64,000 nt of DNA from Burkholderiaceae bacterium (GCA_022843955.1 JALHMQ010000023.1:1-64000); one strand, 5' to 3'. Positions 1-9,725 are shown, counted from the first letter of the stretch. Numbers and translations are program-made. Notes: generated from the sequence alone by a model not told the origin.

Positions 1-398
1 CTGTCGTTCATCGAGGCACGTCGCCTCGGTAAACAACATAAGGAGCAAAGCCCGACCGCCAGATCAGCGACAGCGGCACATCGAAGCGCTACCGCGCGAG
101 CGGTTTAGTCCTTCGACCCAAAGCTCACTGTCACGATTGCCGGGAGCGGTCGTTCAGGGTTCCGCTGCAAGCAGTCCCAACTGTGCATCGCAACTCCTGG
201 CAGTGATGGGAGTGTGTCAGTGAAGAGCTCACCTGCCCGGCAAAGCTCGCGTGCGGCGAGCGCGCATTGGGCGGCGGGCTGATTTCCGCCCATTCGATCC
301 TGATCTTCGAGGTCAAGCCTGTCGGCACCGTCGCGCCGCCGAACACGCTCGCCGGTGCGGCTGGAGCATCCCAGAACCCGCCCAGCAGCCCGCGCCGC
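1..398. other. window-edge stretch with no supported gene
   Basis: No reading frame here has a convincing start, domain or codon pattern; the small open frames are GC-rich chance frames. The stretch lies downstream of the minus-strand regulator that ends at 399. Whether a gene enters from the left cannot be told from this sequence. Confidence 0.5.
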
Positions 399-3300
399 TC
401 AGGCCAGTCGAGGCGCCAGCCACGCCAGGCCGGACGGCCGCTGTGACGTCATCGCTGAAAGCTGGGGGGCGGCTTTCTCGATGGCCGTCATCGCCCGCGT
501 TGCGCGCAGGAGTCGCTGCTCGAGCGGAAAGCGCGGCGTCCCTTCGCGCTGGCGCAACCCTTCGGCCTGCGACCATGCCAGACGAGCGGCGTCGAGGCGA
601 TCGTGATCGGCCAGCCAGACTGCGGCGGCCTCCAGGATGCGCGGGTGTTCGTGCGCGCACGACCTCTCCGGCAACGCCAGGATGTCCTGCAGCACCTCGC
701 CCGCCGCGGGCAGCCGGCCCAACCCGCGCCGCGCCCAGAACAGCCACAACCGCAGGTCAAGGAGATCCCACGAGTCGGCCAGCGCACTGCAGGCGTTGAT
801 CCCATGCTCCAGCAGTGCCGCGGCCTGCTCCACGCGACCGGCTGCAAGCGCGGCCTTGCCGGCGTGCGCATCGCAGACGCGCTCCCAGATCGCCAGCCTG
901 GCGCCGGCTGCGGCGTTGCGGGCCCGAGCGAGCACCTCCAGCGCCTCGGCGCTGCGGCCTCGGCACGTCCACATCCAGCTGCGGCGTACGAGGATCAGCG
1001 TCAGCCGAGCCGGCCTAGGCGCCTCGCTGGCTTCGCAGCGCTCCGCATCGAGCGACAGGCGCATCGCCGCCGCAAGGCGCCCGCGATAGTGCTCAGCCAG
1101 CGACAGGTTGTGCAGTGCCGAGACCCGCGACTGGGAGTACTCATTCGCGTGTCCCCGGTCGCACGACTTCCAGGTGCGGTGTGCTTCGCGCACGGCGCCG
1201 GCGGCCAGATGGCAACTGCCCAAGTTGTTCAGCGCCACCCGCAGCAGCGCATCGTCGCCGAGGGCGATGGCTGCGGCACGGGCCTGATGCAGCGGCCCGA
1301 ACGCGCTCGCTCCGTCACCCAGGTGATAGGCCGCGGCCGAAAACAGCAACGCCGAGCGCACGCGCAGACGGTCATCCATCATCTTGGCCGACGCTTGCAT
1401 CGCGCGCGCAGCCAGCGCGCGCGCCGACTGGAAGCGATGACTCTCGAAGTGGAAAGCGGCCAGCGCGAGCCACAGCTGGGGCGAGGCAAGCTCGGGCATC
1501 GTCGCAGCGTGCTGAGCCGCACGATCCACCCAAGCCTGCGCGCGCGTCCACACCCGGGCGGCGACCCAGTAGCGAGTCGACCCTTGGACGATGTCACAGG
1601 TCTGCGTGAACGCACCAAGCTGCTCGGCACATTGAAGCGCGGCGAAGAAGTTGTCGTGGTCGGCTCTGAATCGAGCCTGTGCCGCCGCCGCATCGACGGC
1701 GCCGGCCGTCTCGTACAGTTGCATGGCGAGCTGGGCAAACCAGCGTGCAAACCGTTGGCGTGCGTCCGCACCGGGGCGCTCGTCGGTCTGCGAACGACGC
1801 AGAACCTGGTGCGTGCTGGCGAGCACACAAAGCCGGTCGGCGTGTGCCGCGCCGTCCCCAAGCGCCGGCGCGCGCGCCAGCAGATTCAGCTCCACCAGGG
1901 CGTGCACAGCTGCTGCCTGCCCACTCGGCGCGAGCCCCGACACCGCGAGCAGCGCGTCCGGTTCGAACGGAGCGGCAAACAGCGCGCAGCAGTCGAGCAC
2001 GTGGCGTTCGGCCGGGGTCAACAGCGCAAGACTCCACGCGATCGAGTCTTCGAGCGAACGATGTCGCGGCGGGCGGTCGGCTCCGCCACCGCCGGCCGTC
2101 GCCAGGTCGAGCGCCAGCATTTCGCGCAGGGCGATGGGTCCGAAGGCCTGCACCCGCGCGGCGACGAGTTCGATCGCCAGCGGTATACCATCGAGTCGGA
2201 CCACGATGTCGTGGACCGCACGCTCGCCGTCGACGTCGAGGCCGAAGCCCGCATCGACCGCCCGCGCCCGTTGCAAGAACAGCTGAATGCCGGCCGCACG
2301 CGTCGGTGCCAGGCCCGGCACGTTCACCAGACGTTCCGCGTGCAGATTGAGCCGACGCCGACTGGTCGCAAGCAGCTGGAGCCCGGGGCAATGCACCAAC
2401 AGCGGGGTCAGGAAGCCGAGTGCGCCCACCACATGCTCGCAGTTGTCGCAGACGACGAGCAGGTGAAGGTCCTGCAGCGCGGCGGTCAACGCGTCAAGGG
2501 CGGTCTGTGACGGCTCGATCGCGACCCTCAGCGCGCGGCAGAAGCGGTCGGCAACGCCGTCGTCTTCGACCTCCGCCAGCGAGACGAAGCAGACGCCGTG
2601 GCGGTAGCTGGACGCAAGCTCGCGCGCGAGGTGCAAGGCGAGCTGCGTCTTGCCGATGCCGCCGGGCCCGGCCAGCGTGACCAGCCGCAAGCCATCGAGC
2701 GTCAGCGCCTGCGTGGTCCGCGCCGTCAGATCGGCGCGATCGATTAGCGGACCGAGCGGCGCCGGCGGCTCGTAGCGTGCGCCGGGCCTGCGACCAGGGT
2801 CGCCCTCGCGGTCTGGCGCTGGCCCACCCTGGAGCATCGCGTCCCGGTACGCCCGATGCGTGGCCGGGCTCGGCAGCACACCCAGCTCTGCGGTCAGCGC
2901 GGCACGACACTGCGCATACTGCCGCTCTGCTTCGTCGCGACGCCCGAGCCGGGCAAACAGCTCGATCAGCGCGCAATGCGCGACCTCGTCGGCCGGCGTC
3001 AGATCGACCACCCGCTGCAGACAGCCGACCGCTTCGGTCAGCTCGCCCTCTTGCTGGCAGGCCTGGGCGACCGCCCGCAGGCCGGCCGCAAAGCGCCGCT
3101 CGAGCGCAACCCGGCGTGTATTGATCGGCTCGTCGTCCGTATCCCCCGGCAGCAGCGGCCCGGTGTACAGCGCGAGCGCGGCCCGCAGCGCCGGCAGGTC
3201 GGCCCGACGCAGTGCCGCGTCGAGCTGGCCCTCGAAAGCCTCGACGTCGACCCAGCACTCGTCGCGGTTCAGCCGAACGTTCGTGCCGTCGCTCTCGATC

Positions 3301-3566
3301 AGACGCACGCTATCGCGCCTGCCGGCGCCGGCAGTCTCCAGCGTCGATCGCAGCAGGTACACGACGTGATGCAGACGCTTGCGGGAGGCCGCTCCCTCGT
3401 CGCCCGGCCACAGCACAGCGCACAGGTCATCGACCGTCATCGAGCGACGCGGCGCCAGCGCGATCAGCTTGAGCAGCCGGCGCGGCGCAGCCCGCGGCCA
3501 GGCGCTGACCACCTCCGCGTCACACAAGACCTGAAAGCCGCCGAGAAGTTGGATGCGGTGGCGCAT
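399..3566 (-). CDS. SARP/AfsR-type transcriptional regulator (BTAD + NB-ARC-like ATPase + TPR region)
   Basis: A 1055-residue regulator. Residues ~5-100 resemble the OmpR-type winged helix of SARP proteins and ~105-245 the helical bacterial transcriptional activation domain (BTAD). An NTPase core follows, with a clear P-loop GPGGIGKT at 300-307 and the Walker B-like run VVCDNCEHV typical of AfsR/LAL-type regulators. The last ~450 residues are Ala/Leu/Arg-rich helical repeats that look like TPRs. Such proteins bind DNA and are switched by nucleotide-dependent oligomerisation. The start ATG has only a weak Shine-Dalgarno. A 26-bp palindrome lies 32 bp upstream, which suggests autoregulation or control by another factor. 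The diverging neighbours are a secreted lipoprotein and an OmpA protein, so cell-envelope genes are plausible targets, but this is inference. Confidence 0.85.
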   Translation of the reverse strand: MRHRIQLLGGFQVLCDAEVVSAWPRAAPRRLLKLIALAPRRSMTVDDLCAVLWPGDEGAASRKRLHHVVYLLRSTLETAGAGRRDSVRLIESDGTNVRLNRDECWVDVEAFEGQLDAALRRADLPALRAALALYTGPLLPGDTDDEPINTRRVALERRFAAGLRAVAQACQQEGELTEAVGCLQRVVDLTPADEVAHCALIELFARLGRRDEAERQYAQCRAALTAELGVLPSPATHRAYRDAMLQGGPAPDREGDPGRRPGARYEPPAPLGPLIDRADLTARTTQALTLDGLRLVTLAGPGGIGKTQLALHLARELASSYRHGVCFVSLAEVEDDGVADRFCRALRVAIEPSQTALDALTAALQDLHLLVVCDNCEHVVGALGFLTPLLVHCPGLQLLATSRRRLNLHAERLVNVPGLAPTRAAGIQLFLQRARAVDAGFGLDVDGERAVHDIVVRLDGIPLAIELVAARVQAFGPIALREMLALDLATAGGGGADRPPRHRSLEDSIAWSLALLTPAERHVLDCCALFAAPFEPDALLAVSGLAPSGQAAAVHALVELNLLARAPALGDGAAHADRLCVLASTHQVLRRSQTDERPGADARQRFARWFAQLAMQLYETAGAVDAAAAQARFRADHDNFFAALQCAEQLGAFTQTCDIVQGSTRYWVAARVWTRAQAWVDRAAQHAATMPELASPQLWLALAAFHFESHRFQSARALAARAMQASAKMMDDRLRVRSALLFSAAAYHLGDGASAFGPLHQARAAAIALGDDALLRVALNNLGSCHLAAGAVREAHRTWKSCDRGHANEYSQSRVSALHNLSLAEHYRGRLAAAMRLSLDAERCEASEAPRPARLTLILVRRSWMWTCRGRSAEALEVLARARNAAAGARLAIWERVCDAHAGKAALAAGRVEQAAALLEHGINACSALADSWDLLDLRLWLFWARRGLGRLPAAGEVLQDILALPERSCAHEHPRILEAAAVWLADHDRLDAARLAWSQAEGLRQREGTPRFPLEQRLLRATRAMTAIEKAAPQLSAMTSQRPSGLAWLAPRLA

Positions 3567-3597
3567 GAGCCCGAAGTTTGCCGTGCGGAGAGAAAAC

Positions 3598-3623
3598 GGA
3601 GATCACCACATGTTGTGATCTCC
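3598..3623. promoter_or_regulatory. 26-bp inverted repeat, candidate operator for the SARP-type regulator
   Basis: Arms GGAGATCACCACA / TGTTGTGATCTCC pair at 12 of 13 positions with no spacer. The centre lies about 44 bp upstream of the regulator's ATG. On the minus strand a GATATA hexamer (plus-strand 3631-3636) sits just upstream and could be a -10 box, which would put the palindrome over the transcription start. That is typical for a repressor or autoregulator site. An mRNA hairpin is an alternative. Confidence 0.6.
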
Positions 3624-4030
3624 TGGGGGGTATATCAGAGGCGCCCTCGCACGGCCGTGACCTCATTTCTCGAAGGAGTGTTCCGTGTCGGACCTGCCGA
3701 TGGCAAGCGGGGGCGGTGTTCTGTCGCGCATCGGTGTTGCGGGTTTCCGCCAGGAGCTAAGGGCACAGTTATGCACACAGACGATTCCACGGATCGCGCG
3801 CTGTTGCGCCGAGTACACGCTCGGTTGAGTCGCTGCTTACGTGGCGCAGTGGATCCGGGCGGCTGGTGGCTGTGCTCCGGCCGGAGGCGGCGGCCCCGGT
3901 GTGCCACGGCTTGTCTCGCTGCCAACGACGCATTGAATCGTGCAGTCCGTTGCCGCGAGCGCTCCGCCCGAGACCTTTGGCGGCGATCACCCAGCTTCGC
4001 GACTAGCTTCCACTGACAGGAGAACAGGTC
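3624..4030. other. divergent intergenic region
   Basis: This region lies between the minus-strand regulator and the plus-strand lipoprotein gene and should hold the lipoprotein promoter. A small plus-strand frame starting with ATG at 3770 runs to about 4016, but its product is Arg/Cys-rich and unlike any family I know, so it is not called. The end carries an AGGAGA ribosome-binding sequence ahead of 4031. Confidence 0.45.
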
Positions 4031-5563
4031 ATGCCACGCTCGACACGCCAGACAGTTGCTCTCTTTGCCCTTGGCCTGACGTTGGCTGCCTGCGGTGGAG
4101 GTGGCGACAGTCCAGCCCCCGCGCCCAGTCCGCCACCGCCTCCGCCTCCTTCTTCGGCAGCCAGCGTGACCGTCGCGCCCGCATCGTCGACCGACTGGTG
4201 GGGCTACGACGTTTCGCTGTCCGCCGTGGTCCGCGACGCCAACAACACCGTCATCAGCCCGCCGCCGGCGCTGACGTGGACCTCGAGCGCCGATCCGGTG
4301 GCCACCGTGACCTCGGCCGGACTGGTAACGCTCCTGCGGCAGGGCACCGCGACGATCCGCGCTGCAGCCTCGGGGGCGGTCGCCGGAACGGCCACGGTCA
4401 CCGTGCGTGGGCTGACCACGCTTGGGCGCGGCACGCAGGACACCCAGTGCGCCACGTCGGACGACCGCGTCCAGATTCTCTGCTGGGGCTCTTCCGGGGT
4501 GGCCACACAGCCCAGGATCCCCAATCCAAGCGCACAGTCCAGCTACGCGCAGCCGACGCCGATCGTCCGTGGTGCGATTCCGGCCGACGCTCGCATCAGG
4601 CAGATCGCGCTCTCCACGTTCCATGCCTGCGCGCTGACGGAAGCCGGTCAGGCCTACTGCTGGGGCGATGGTGCCGGCGGCAAGCTGGGCGCCGGCAATG
4701 TGGACGACGTGACCGCCCCGGTGGCTGTGTTGGCCGGTGAAATCCCGACCGGCGTCACGCTGACCAGCATTGGCCTTGCGCCCACCTACAGCTGCGCCAC
4801 AGCCAGCAACGGCCTGATGTACTGCTGGGGCAGCAGCGGCGATCTGCCCGTGCCCGGCGCGAACACGACAGCGATCTTCAGCTCGCCGCGTCTGGCGAGC
4901 CAGGGCCAGATTCCCGCGGGCGTGCGGCTCGTGTCCACCGCGCCGACGCTTAACGGTGGCGTGATGCTGGGCGACGATGGCCGCGCCTACCGCTGGGGCA
5001 CCGGTGCACCCACCCCCGTGCCGGTTGCGCAAGGGCAGATCCCAACCAACGTACGGCTGGTTCAGATCAGCGCGGATGACAACTTCGCCTGCGGCGTGGG
5101 GGATGACGGTCGTGTGTACTGCTGGGGCTCCGGCTTCGGGCGACGGTTCGGCGTCAACGACACCACGTTCCGCTCGAACAGCACGCCGCTGGTCGTTGCG
5201 CAAGGCGCCATACCGGCTGGCGTGCGCCTGACGGCCGTGACGGTCGGCGGCATCGCCATCTCGAACTGCGCGATTGCCGACGATGGAAACGTCTACTGTT
5301 GGGGCGAGGGCTATCAGGGCTCGCTAGGCAACGGCGTGCTGACCGACAACACCGCCTTGACGCCGATCCGCGTGCTCGACGGTCAGCGTCCGGCCGGTGT
5401 GCGGCCGCTGCATGTGTCCTGTGGCCAGTATCACTGCATCGTGCTGGGCGACGATGGTCGTGGCTACGCATGGGGCTTCAACCAGGGCAGCGCACTGTCG
5501 TTGCCGTCGACCACGAACGCCGTCGCGCAGCCGACCCTGATGACCCGACCGAACCGGGACTGA
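4031..5563 (+). CDS. RCC1-like beta-propeller lipoprotein with Big-2-like domain
   Basis: A 510-residue secreted lipoprotein. A hydrophobic signal ends in the lipobox LAAC (Cys21), followed by a Gly/Ser/Pro linker with a run of prolines. A bacterial Ig-like (Big_2-type) domain covers ~45-125 with the usual TWTSSAD and GTATITV-like strands. From ~135 on, seven repeats each contain a C/R/A-W-G core (CWGSSG, CWGDGA, CWGSSG, RWGTGA, CWGSGF, CWGEGY, AWGFNQ), which fits a seven-bladed RCC1/BLIP-II-type propeller. Paired cysteines recur in most blades and suggest disulfides. The protein is probably anchored in the outer membrane and used for binding or adhesion; the ligand is unknown. The start has an upstream AGGAGA. 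Confidence 0.85.
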   Translation: MPRSTRQTVALFALGLTLAACGGGGDSPAPAPSPPPPPPPSSAASVTVAPASSTDWWGYDVSLSAVVRDANNTVISPPPALTWTSSADPVATVTSAGLVTLLRQGTATIRAAASGAVAGTATVTVRGLTTLGRGTQDTQCATSDDRVQILCWGSSGVATQPRIPNPSAQSSYAQPTPIVRGAIPADARIRQIALSTFHACALTEAGQAYCWGDGAGGKLGAGNVDDVTAPVAVLAGEIPTGVTLTSIGLAPTYSCATASNGLMYCWGSSGDLPVPGANTTAIFSSPRLASQGQIPAGVRLVSTAPTLNGGVMLGDDGRAYRWGTGAPTPVPVAQGQIPTNVRLVQISADDNFACGVGDDGRVYCWGSGFGRRFGVNDTTFRSNSTPLVVAQGAIPAGVRLTAVTVGGIAISNCAIADDGNVYCWGEGYQGSLGNGVLTDNTALTPIRVLDGQRPAGVRPLHVSCGQYHCIVLGDDGRGYAWGFNQGSALSLPSTTNAVAQPTLMTRPNRD

Positions 5564-5727
5564 GCGACGGCGCGGCGAGCCGGTCTCGGCAGCGCGCGCC
5601 TGCCTGACGCACATGCGAGTACCTCGGTCTTGCGCCTGACTGCTTCGATTTCACGGCTTGAACGCGGCGGGTCCGAGCACGAGATACGCTGCGGCGATTG
5701 GTTACACAACGGCAAGGAAGTGAAGCG

Positions 5728-6702
5728 ATGAAGAAGCAACACCTGTGGCTAGCGCTGTGCACGGCGACGCTCGTCAACTGGGCCCATGCAGCGGACGTGC
5801 CGGGCGGCATGGACCACCCGGTGATCAGCCGTTTCGCCGGCTCCCAGATGGACGGATACCAGGAGCTTGGGTTCGAGCAGGGCAGCTTCTACTTGCCCGA
5901 TCCGACCAACGCGGCCAAAGAGTTGCAGCGGGACAAGCCGCTCGTCGTGGAAGGCAAGGTCACCCGGCTGTTGTACCTGGCGCCCAAGGGCAAGACGCCG
6001 CTCGAGGTGCATCGCAACTTCCAGCAGGCCTTGCAGTCGGCCGGCGCCGCGATCAAGACCGCGGTCGATGGCAGGGGTGCCTGGTGGACACCGGGCGCGC
6101 ATTGGAAGGCGAACTTCCAACGCCTGAAGTTTCAGGGCCGATGGGCCCCTGACATCTCGCCTTTCGAGCGCGAGGGGTTCTACCTGTATGGCGTCGTCAG
6201 TCGTGCCGGCTCGGTCTGGCATGTGTCTGTGCTGACGGCCCAGGTCTTTGGGGAGACGGATCCGCAGGCCGCAGTCGCCATACAGATCGTCGAACCGGTG
6301 GCAATGCAGACCGGGCAGGTCGTCGTCAGCGCCGACGCCATGAAGCAGGGCCTGGGCGTCGAAGGCAAAGTTGCGCTCTACGGCATCTACTTCGACACCG
6401 GCAAGTCCGAGGTCAAGTCCGAATCCAAGGCGCAGCTCGAACAGATGGCCAGGCTGCTGCGCGAAGATGCGAAGCTGCGCGTCTTCGTCGTCGGCCATAC
6501 CGACAACCAGGGCGCCTTCGACGCCAACGTGGCTCTGTCGCAGCGCCGCGCCGAGGCGGTGGTCGCAGCGCTGGCCGGCGAGTACAAGATCGATCGTGGC
6601 CGCATGGTGGCGCGCGGCGTGGCCAACGTGGCGCCCGTAGCAAGCAACCGCGCCGAGCCAGGACGCGCGAAGAACCGCCGCGTCGAGTTGGTCGAACAAT
6701 GA
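5728..6702 (+). CDS. OmpA-family protein with DUF4892-like N-terminal domain
   Basis: A 324-residue exported protein. The signal peptide is MKKQHLWLALCTATL... ending near AHA. The middle ~200 residues resemble the DUF4892 family. The C-terminal ~105 residues form an OmpA-like peptidoglycan-binding domain with IYFDTGKSEVK, GHTDNQG and NRRVELV, the expected strands and diaminopimelate-binding loop. The frame is open upstream from 5698, but the ATG at 5728 is chosen because AAGGAAG precedes it and it begins directly with the signal peptide. Likely role: link the outer membrane or an envelope complex to peptidoglycan. It follows the RCC1-like lipoprotein by 164 bp and may be co-expressed. Confidence 0.85.
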   Translation: MKKQHLWLALCTATLVNWAHAADVPGGMDHPVISRFAGSQMDGYQELGFEQGSFYLPDPTNAAKELQRDKPLVVEGKVTRLLYLAPKGKTPLEVHRNFQQALQSAGAAIKTAVDGRGAWWTPGAHWKANFQRLKFQGRWAPDISPFEREGFYLYGVVSRAGSVWHVSVLTAQVFGETDPQAAVAIQIVEPVAMQTGQVVVSADAMKQGLGVEGKVALYGIYFDTGKSEVKSESKAQLEQMARLLREDAKLRVFVVGHTDNQGAFDANVALSQRRAEAVVAALAGEYKIDRGRMVARGVANVAPVASNRAEPGRAKNRRVELVEQ

Positions 6703-7405
6703 AGGCGCCCGGCATGCTGGCGCGTTGAGCGGTTCGAACCCCGTTGCCCAGGCCGCCCGCTGGGCCTGCGGTTGATGGTGCGGCGGGGTCCTAACCTACT
6801 GAGCGGAGGCAGCGCGGGTCACGGCAAACAGGATGCTTTCAATGACGCGTTGCAAGCGATGCACGACTCGCCGCGAAGTCTCCGAGCGACCGCTCTGTGG
6901 CGAATCGCACAGCCGGACCGAATGACCGGAATTGGCTGAACGCCGAAGTCATCAGTGCGCCAAATTGCCGACACTCCAGCCGATCTGAAGCGCGGCATCG
7001 AGCGTTGCTGAGTGCGGCGCAGTCACGGCCTGCAACTCGTCCAGTTTTCGAATGTGTTGTCCAGTTCGCGACGAATGTAGTTGGCGAGAACATCATGCTC
7101 TTGGTGGTCAGCAGCGCGACGGGCGCGGAGGGACGGGCAGAACACATCATCGCTTGCCGCGGTGCCCGAGGCCTCTCCTCGACCGTCGCGATGATGCTCG
7201 CTTGACTGGCAGCGGTCGGCAATGTCGCTCGACACTGGCAAGCGGCCTGAGCGGGTCGACGGCCGGTTCGTCGCATGGGCGGCTCGCTGCAGCCGCGGGC
7301 GACACTCATGCTCGATCGGAGGGCGAGACATCGAACGGCAAGCCGCAGGCCCCTGCTGGTGGCCGGGCTGGGCGCCTGTCGACCCACGGCGTCGAACGAG
7401 CAGAA
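6703..7405. other. 700-bp intergenic region, no supported gene
   Basis: The genes on either side converge here. Open frames on both strands overlap each other, lack ribosome-binding sites and encode Arg/Ser/Ala-rich strings with no recognisable domain. A GCCCAG/CTGGGC hairpin at 6746-6765 has no following T tract. Around 7035-7065 the word GTCCAGTT occurs twice within 25 bp. The stretch could be a decayed element, but I see no inverted-repeat ends or transposase motif. Confidence 0.4.
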
Positions 7406-8065
7406 CTAGCGGGGCGCTACCTCCGCGGCAGCCGGCAATTCCAGCCGCGCGTCCAGCAGCCGGTCGCGCAGCGCCTGGATGCGAGTCTCCTCGCGCACCC
7501 GCCACAGGCCCGTTACCGGCTCACACAGGCGCAATCGATCCTTCTCGTACAGCGCGATCAGTTCCTGGCCGGTCGAGAGCGCGGCTGCATGGCGGGCTTC
7601 GCAGAGGTCGGCGCGCATGGCCTGCTGCTTCAGTCGGTTCCCCAGCGTGCTGCTGTCGAGTTCGAAGCGGCGCTGCTGAGCGGAAGCGGCCTGCGCGGCT
7701 GCAGCTAGAGCTTCGCTGTTCGTCTTTGACTCGGCACGCGCGCGCTCCAACTCGGATGACGCTTGCGCGAGCTGCCGCTTCAGGTCATCTGCTTCTAGGC
7801 GCAAGGCGCTTAGTTCCTTGCGTGCGGCCCCCGCGCTGGCGCGAACGGTTCCGAGCTCTTGCGCGACCTTGGAGGTGTCCTGCGCCTTGGCTGCAGCCTG
7901 ATCCCGCTCGCGCAAGAGCGTCGCGTTGTCCTGCTGCAGTTTCTGCAGCTGCTGTTGCAGTTGACGAATCTGTGCGCGCTCACGCTCGCCGGGTTGCTGC
8001 GCGAGCGATGCCGCGCTCACCGCGATTCCAAGCACCGCTGCTGCGATCAATCGAAACCAGCCCAT
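7406..8065 (-). CDS. periplasmic coiled-coil protein, last gene of the TPS/TonB operon
   Basis: About 219 residues. A signal peptide (MGWFRLIAAAVLGI... to SLAQQ) is followed by a long Gln/Glu/Leu/Arg-rich heptad region (~30-150), then a short globular C-terminus. The frame is open upstream, but the ATG at 8065 has a GGAGG Shine-Dalgarno and starts the signal peptide. It lies 16 bp after the porin gene, so it is clearly in the same transcript. Function is unknown; an elongated periplasmic spacer or scaffold between TonB/ExbB and the outer membrane is an inference from structure and position. No DNA-repair or SMC ATPase motif is present despite the coiled coil. Confidence 0.75.
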   Translation of the reverse strand: MGWFRLIAAAVLGIAVSAASLAQQPGERERAQIRQLQQQLQKLQQDNATLLRERDQAAAKAQDTSKVAQELGTVRASAGAARKELSALRLEADDLKRQLAQASSELERARAESKTNSEALAAAAQAASAQQRRFELDSSTLGNRLKQQAMRADLCEARHAAALSTGQELIALYEKDRLRLCEPVTGLWRVREETRIQALRDRLLDARLELPAAAEVAPR

Positions 8066-8081
8066 CGCCCTGCCTCCGGCA

Positions 8082-9725
8082 CTAGAACCGTGCATTGACG
8101 TCGACGAACACCGTGTCGACCTGCAAGCGCGGCGCGAGGTCGATGCTTTCGGCCGCAACGTAGCGCAGCGTCAGCGAGGTGTTGCGCGCCAGACCGTAGT
8201 TCAGTCCGACGAAGCCGCCCTTGGTGTCGGTGCCACCCAGGCGATAGTCGCCCGAGGTGAAGCCGTCTGGGACGGCGTCTCGCTCCAGGTATCGGTAGCC
8301 TGCAAACACCTGCCACTGGCCGAACGCTTCGAGCACACCGTGCCCGAACTGCACCTCGTAGCGATAGCCGGTGCTGCGCCGCCGCTCCAAGCCAGTCAGG
8401 CCGGTGCGATCGAACGGGAGACTCGCTGCAGCGGTGCCGATGCGGGCGGCAATCTCGTCCCGGTCGTAGCCGATGTTGCGCACGTAGTCTGCACTGACGC
8501 TGATTCGATACGGGTCAAACCGGCCGAGGGTGTAGTTGACGGTGGCGTTGACCAGTTGGAACTTGGAGGCAATGCCGAACAACTGCGCTCCTGTCGAGCT
8601 GCTCTGCGCCAGAATGTTGAACATCGTGTTGCCGCGCTGGCGGAACAATGGCGCCGACGCGTTGTAGAGGCCGTTGTCGGCCGGGTCAGCCGGATTGAGG
8701 CGGCCTTCGATGTTCTTGAAGTCATAGTAGGCGAGGCCGAGGTTCAGGCTCGAGTTTCCCGTCCCGCGCCAACCGGCACCCACCTGTGCGGCATACAGCC
8801 ATTTATCGGACGCAAGCGTCTGCGGTCCGCCGGCCACTTCACGCAGAGGATGGAGGCCAGCCGTGATCGAGGCACCCCAGGCCAGCGAGAACCGCGGCCG
8901 GTAGCTGAACGCCACGCCGTCCATCGTCAGGTCACTCGCCCAGACGAGGTCCGTCGTCAGGTACGGATTAACGGTCCGGCCGCCCAACAAGGAGAAGGTC
9001 GGCCGCGACCACTCGATGTACGCAAGATCGAAAGCGACGCCTTGACGCTGATTGAAGCGGCCCAGGTCGACATTGGCCGATACCGGGCTGTTCGAGTCGC
9101 CGCCACTGTTGGTCACGAGGCGCACGCCCGCGCGAACCTCTTCCGAGACGCGCGCGGTGACACCCAGGCGGGCGCGCACACGAATCCGCTCCCGATCGTC
9201 GGTCGTGTTCGGGGTGCTGCCCTCCGGCAGCTGTTGAAACGCATCGATCAATGCGGGAGACGAGTTGTCGGCGGCAAAGGCGTCGTACTGACCGCGCACC
9301 CGCACCGACCCGTCGAACGAGAACCGCGATATCCACGCCGGCAAGGTACCGGGATCACCCCAGCGCTCGGCACGTGCCTGCGCAAGCACCTCTTGACGAA
9401 TCTCATCGCGCAACTCGCGCTTGACGACCTCCGGAACATAGGGAACACGCACCACCGAACGCGGCGGCGGCAAAGGCGGAACCGCACCCGCTGCGGGCCC
9501 GGCAAGCAGTGCGGGATCAATCCCCGCCTCGCGCAGCATTTGCTCGGCGTTGGCCACCGTCAGTACCTTCTGGTCGACCAGTGCGCGGATCAGCGACAAG
9601 AGTGAGATCCGGATCTGTTCGACGCTTTCGCCGGTGGTGGCGGTCGCCTGCGCGCTCGAGGTGGCAGGTCCCAATGCCCCAAGAGGCAGCAGCACGGCTA
9701 GGGAGAGGCGACGAAGCATGATCAT
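8082..9725 (-). CDS. putative outer-membrane porin (Porin_5-like)
   Basis: A 547-residue protein with a signal peptide (cleavage near SSAQA) and a short helical segment containing ALVDQKVLTVANAEQML, typical of the putative porin family. A Pro-rich linker leads into a long beta-barrel of amphipathic strands (for example RVRGQYDA, RIRVRARLGV, GYRYEVQFGHG). The protein ends in Phe (VNARF), the usual terminal aromatic of BAM-assembled barrels. It sits between tonB and the coiled-coil gene in the TPS operon. It could be a substrate channel for the TonB module or a stabiliser of the surface adhesin; no plug domain or TonB box is evident, so it is not a classical TonB-dependent receptor. AAGAG precedes the ATG. 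Confidence 0.85.
   Translation of the reverse strand: MIMLRRLSLAVLLPLGALGPATSSAQATATTGESVEQIRISLLSLIRALVDQKVLTVANAEQMLREAGIDPALLAGPAAGAVPPLPPPRSVVRVPYVPEVVKRELRDEIRQEVLAQARAERWGDPGTLPAWISRFSFDGSVRVRGQYDAFAADNSSPALIDAFQQLPEGSTPNTTDDRERIRVRARLGVTARVSEEVRAGVRLVTNSGGDSNSPVSANVDLGRFNQRQGVAFDLAYIEWSRPTFSLLGGRTVNPYLTTDLVWASDLTMDGVAFSYRPRFSLAWGASITAGLHPLREVAGGPQTLASDKWLYAAQVGAGWRGTGNSSLNLGLAYYDFKNIEGRLNPADPADNGLYNASAPLFRQRGNTMFNILAQSSSTGAQLFGIASKFQLVNATVNYTLGRFDPYRISVSADYVRNIGYDRDEIAARIGTAAASLPFDRTGLTGLERRRSTGYRYEVQFGHGVLEAFGQWQVFAGYRYLERDAVPDGFTSGDYRLGGTDTKGGFVGLNYGLARNTSLTLRYVAAESIDLAPRLQVDTVFVDVNARF

Noticed and set aside
603-2510. 635-residue open frame on the plus strand opposite the SARP-type regulator
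   Set aside because: GC-rich antisense frame with Arg/Gln-rich low-complexity product and no domain; the minus-strand gene has clear motifs.
3770-4016. small plus-strand frame before the RCC1-like lipoprotein
   Set aside because: Arg/Cys-rich product with no family and a poorly spaced Shine-Dalgarno.
3635-5203. 522-residue minus-strand frame opposite the RCC1-like gene
   Set aside because: Product is Arg/Gly/Ala-rich without domains; the plus-strand lipoprotein has lipobox and propeller repeats.
6746-6765. GCCCAG/CTGGGC hairpin after the OmpA-family gene
   Set aside because: Six-bp stem with an 8-nt loop and no T tract; too weak for a terminator call.
6839-7387. minus-strand frame of 182 residues in the gene-poor stretch
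   Set aside because: No domain, no ribosome-binding site, and conflicting overlapping frames; called as intergenic.
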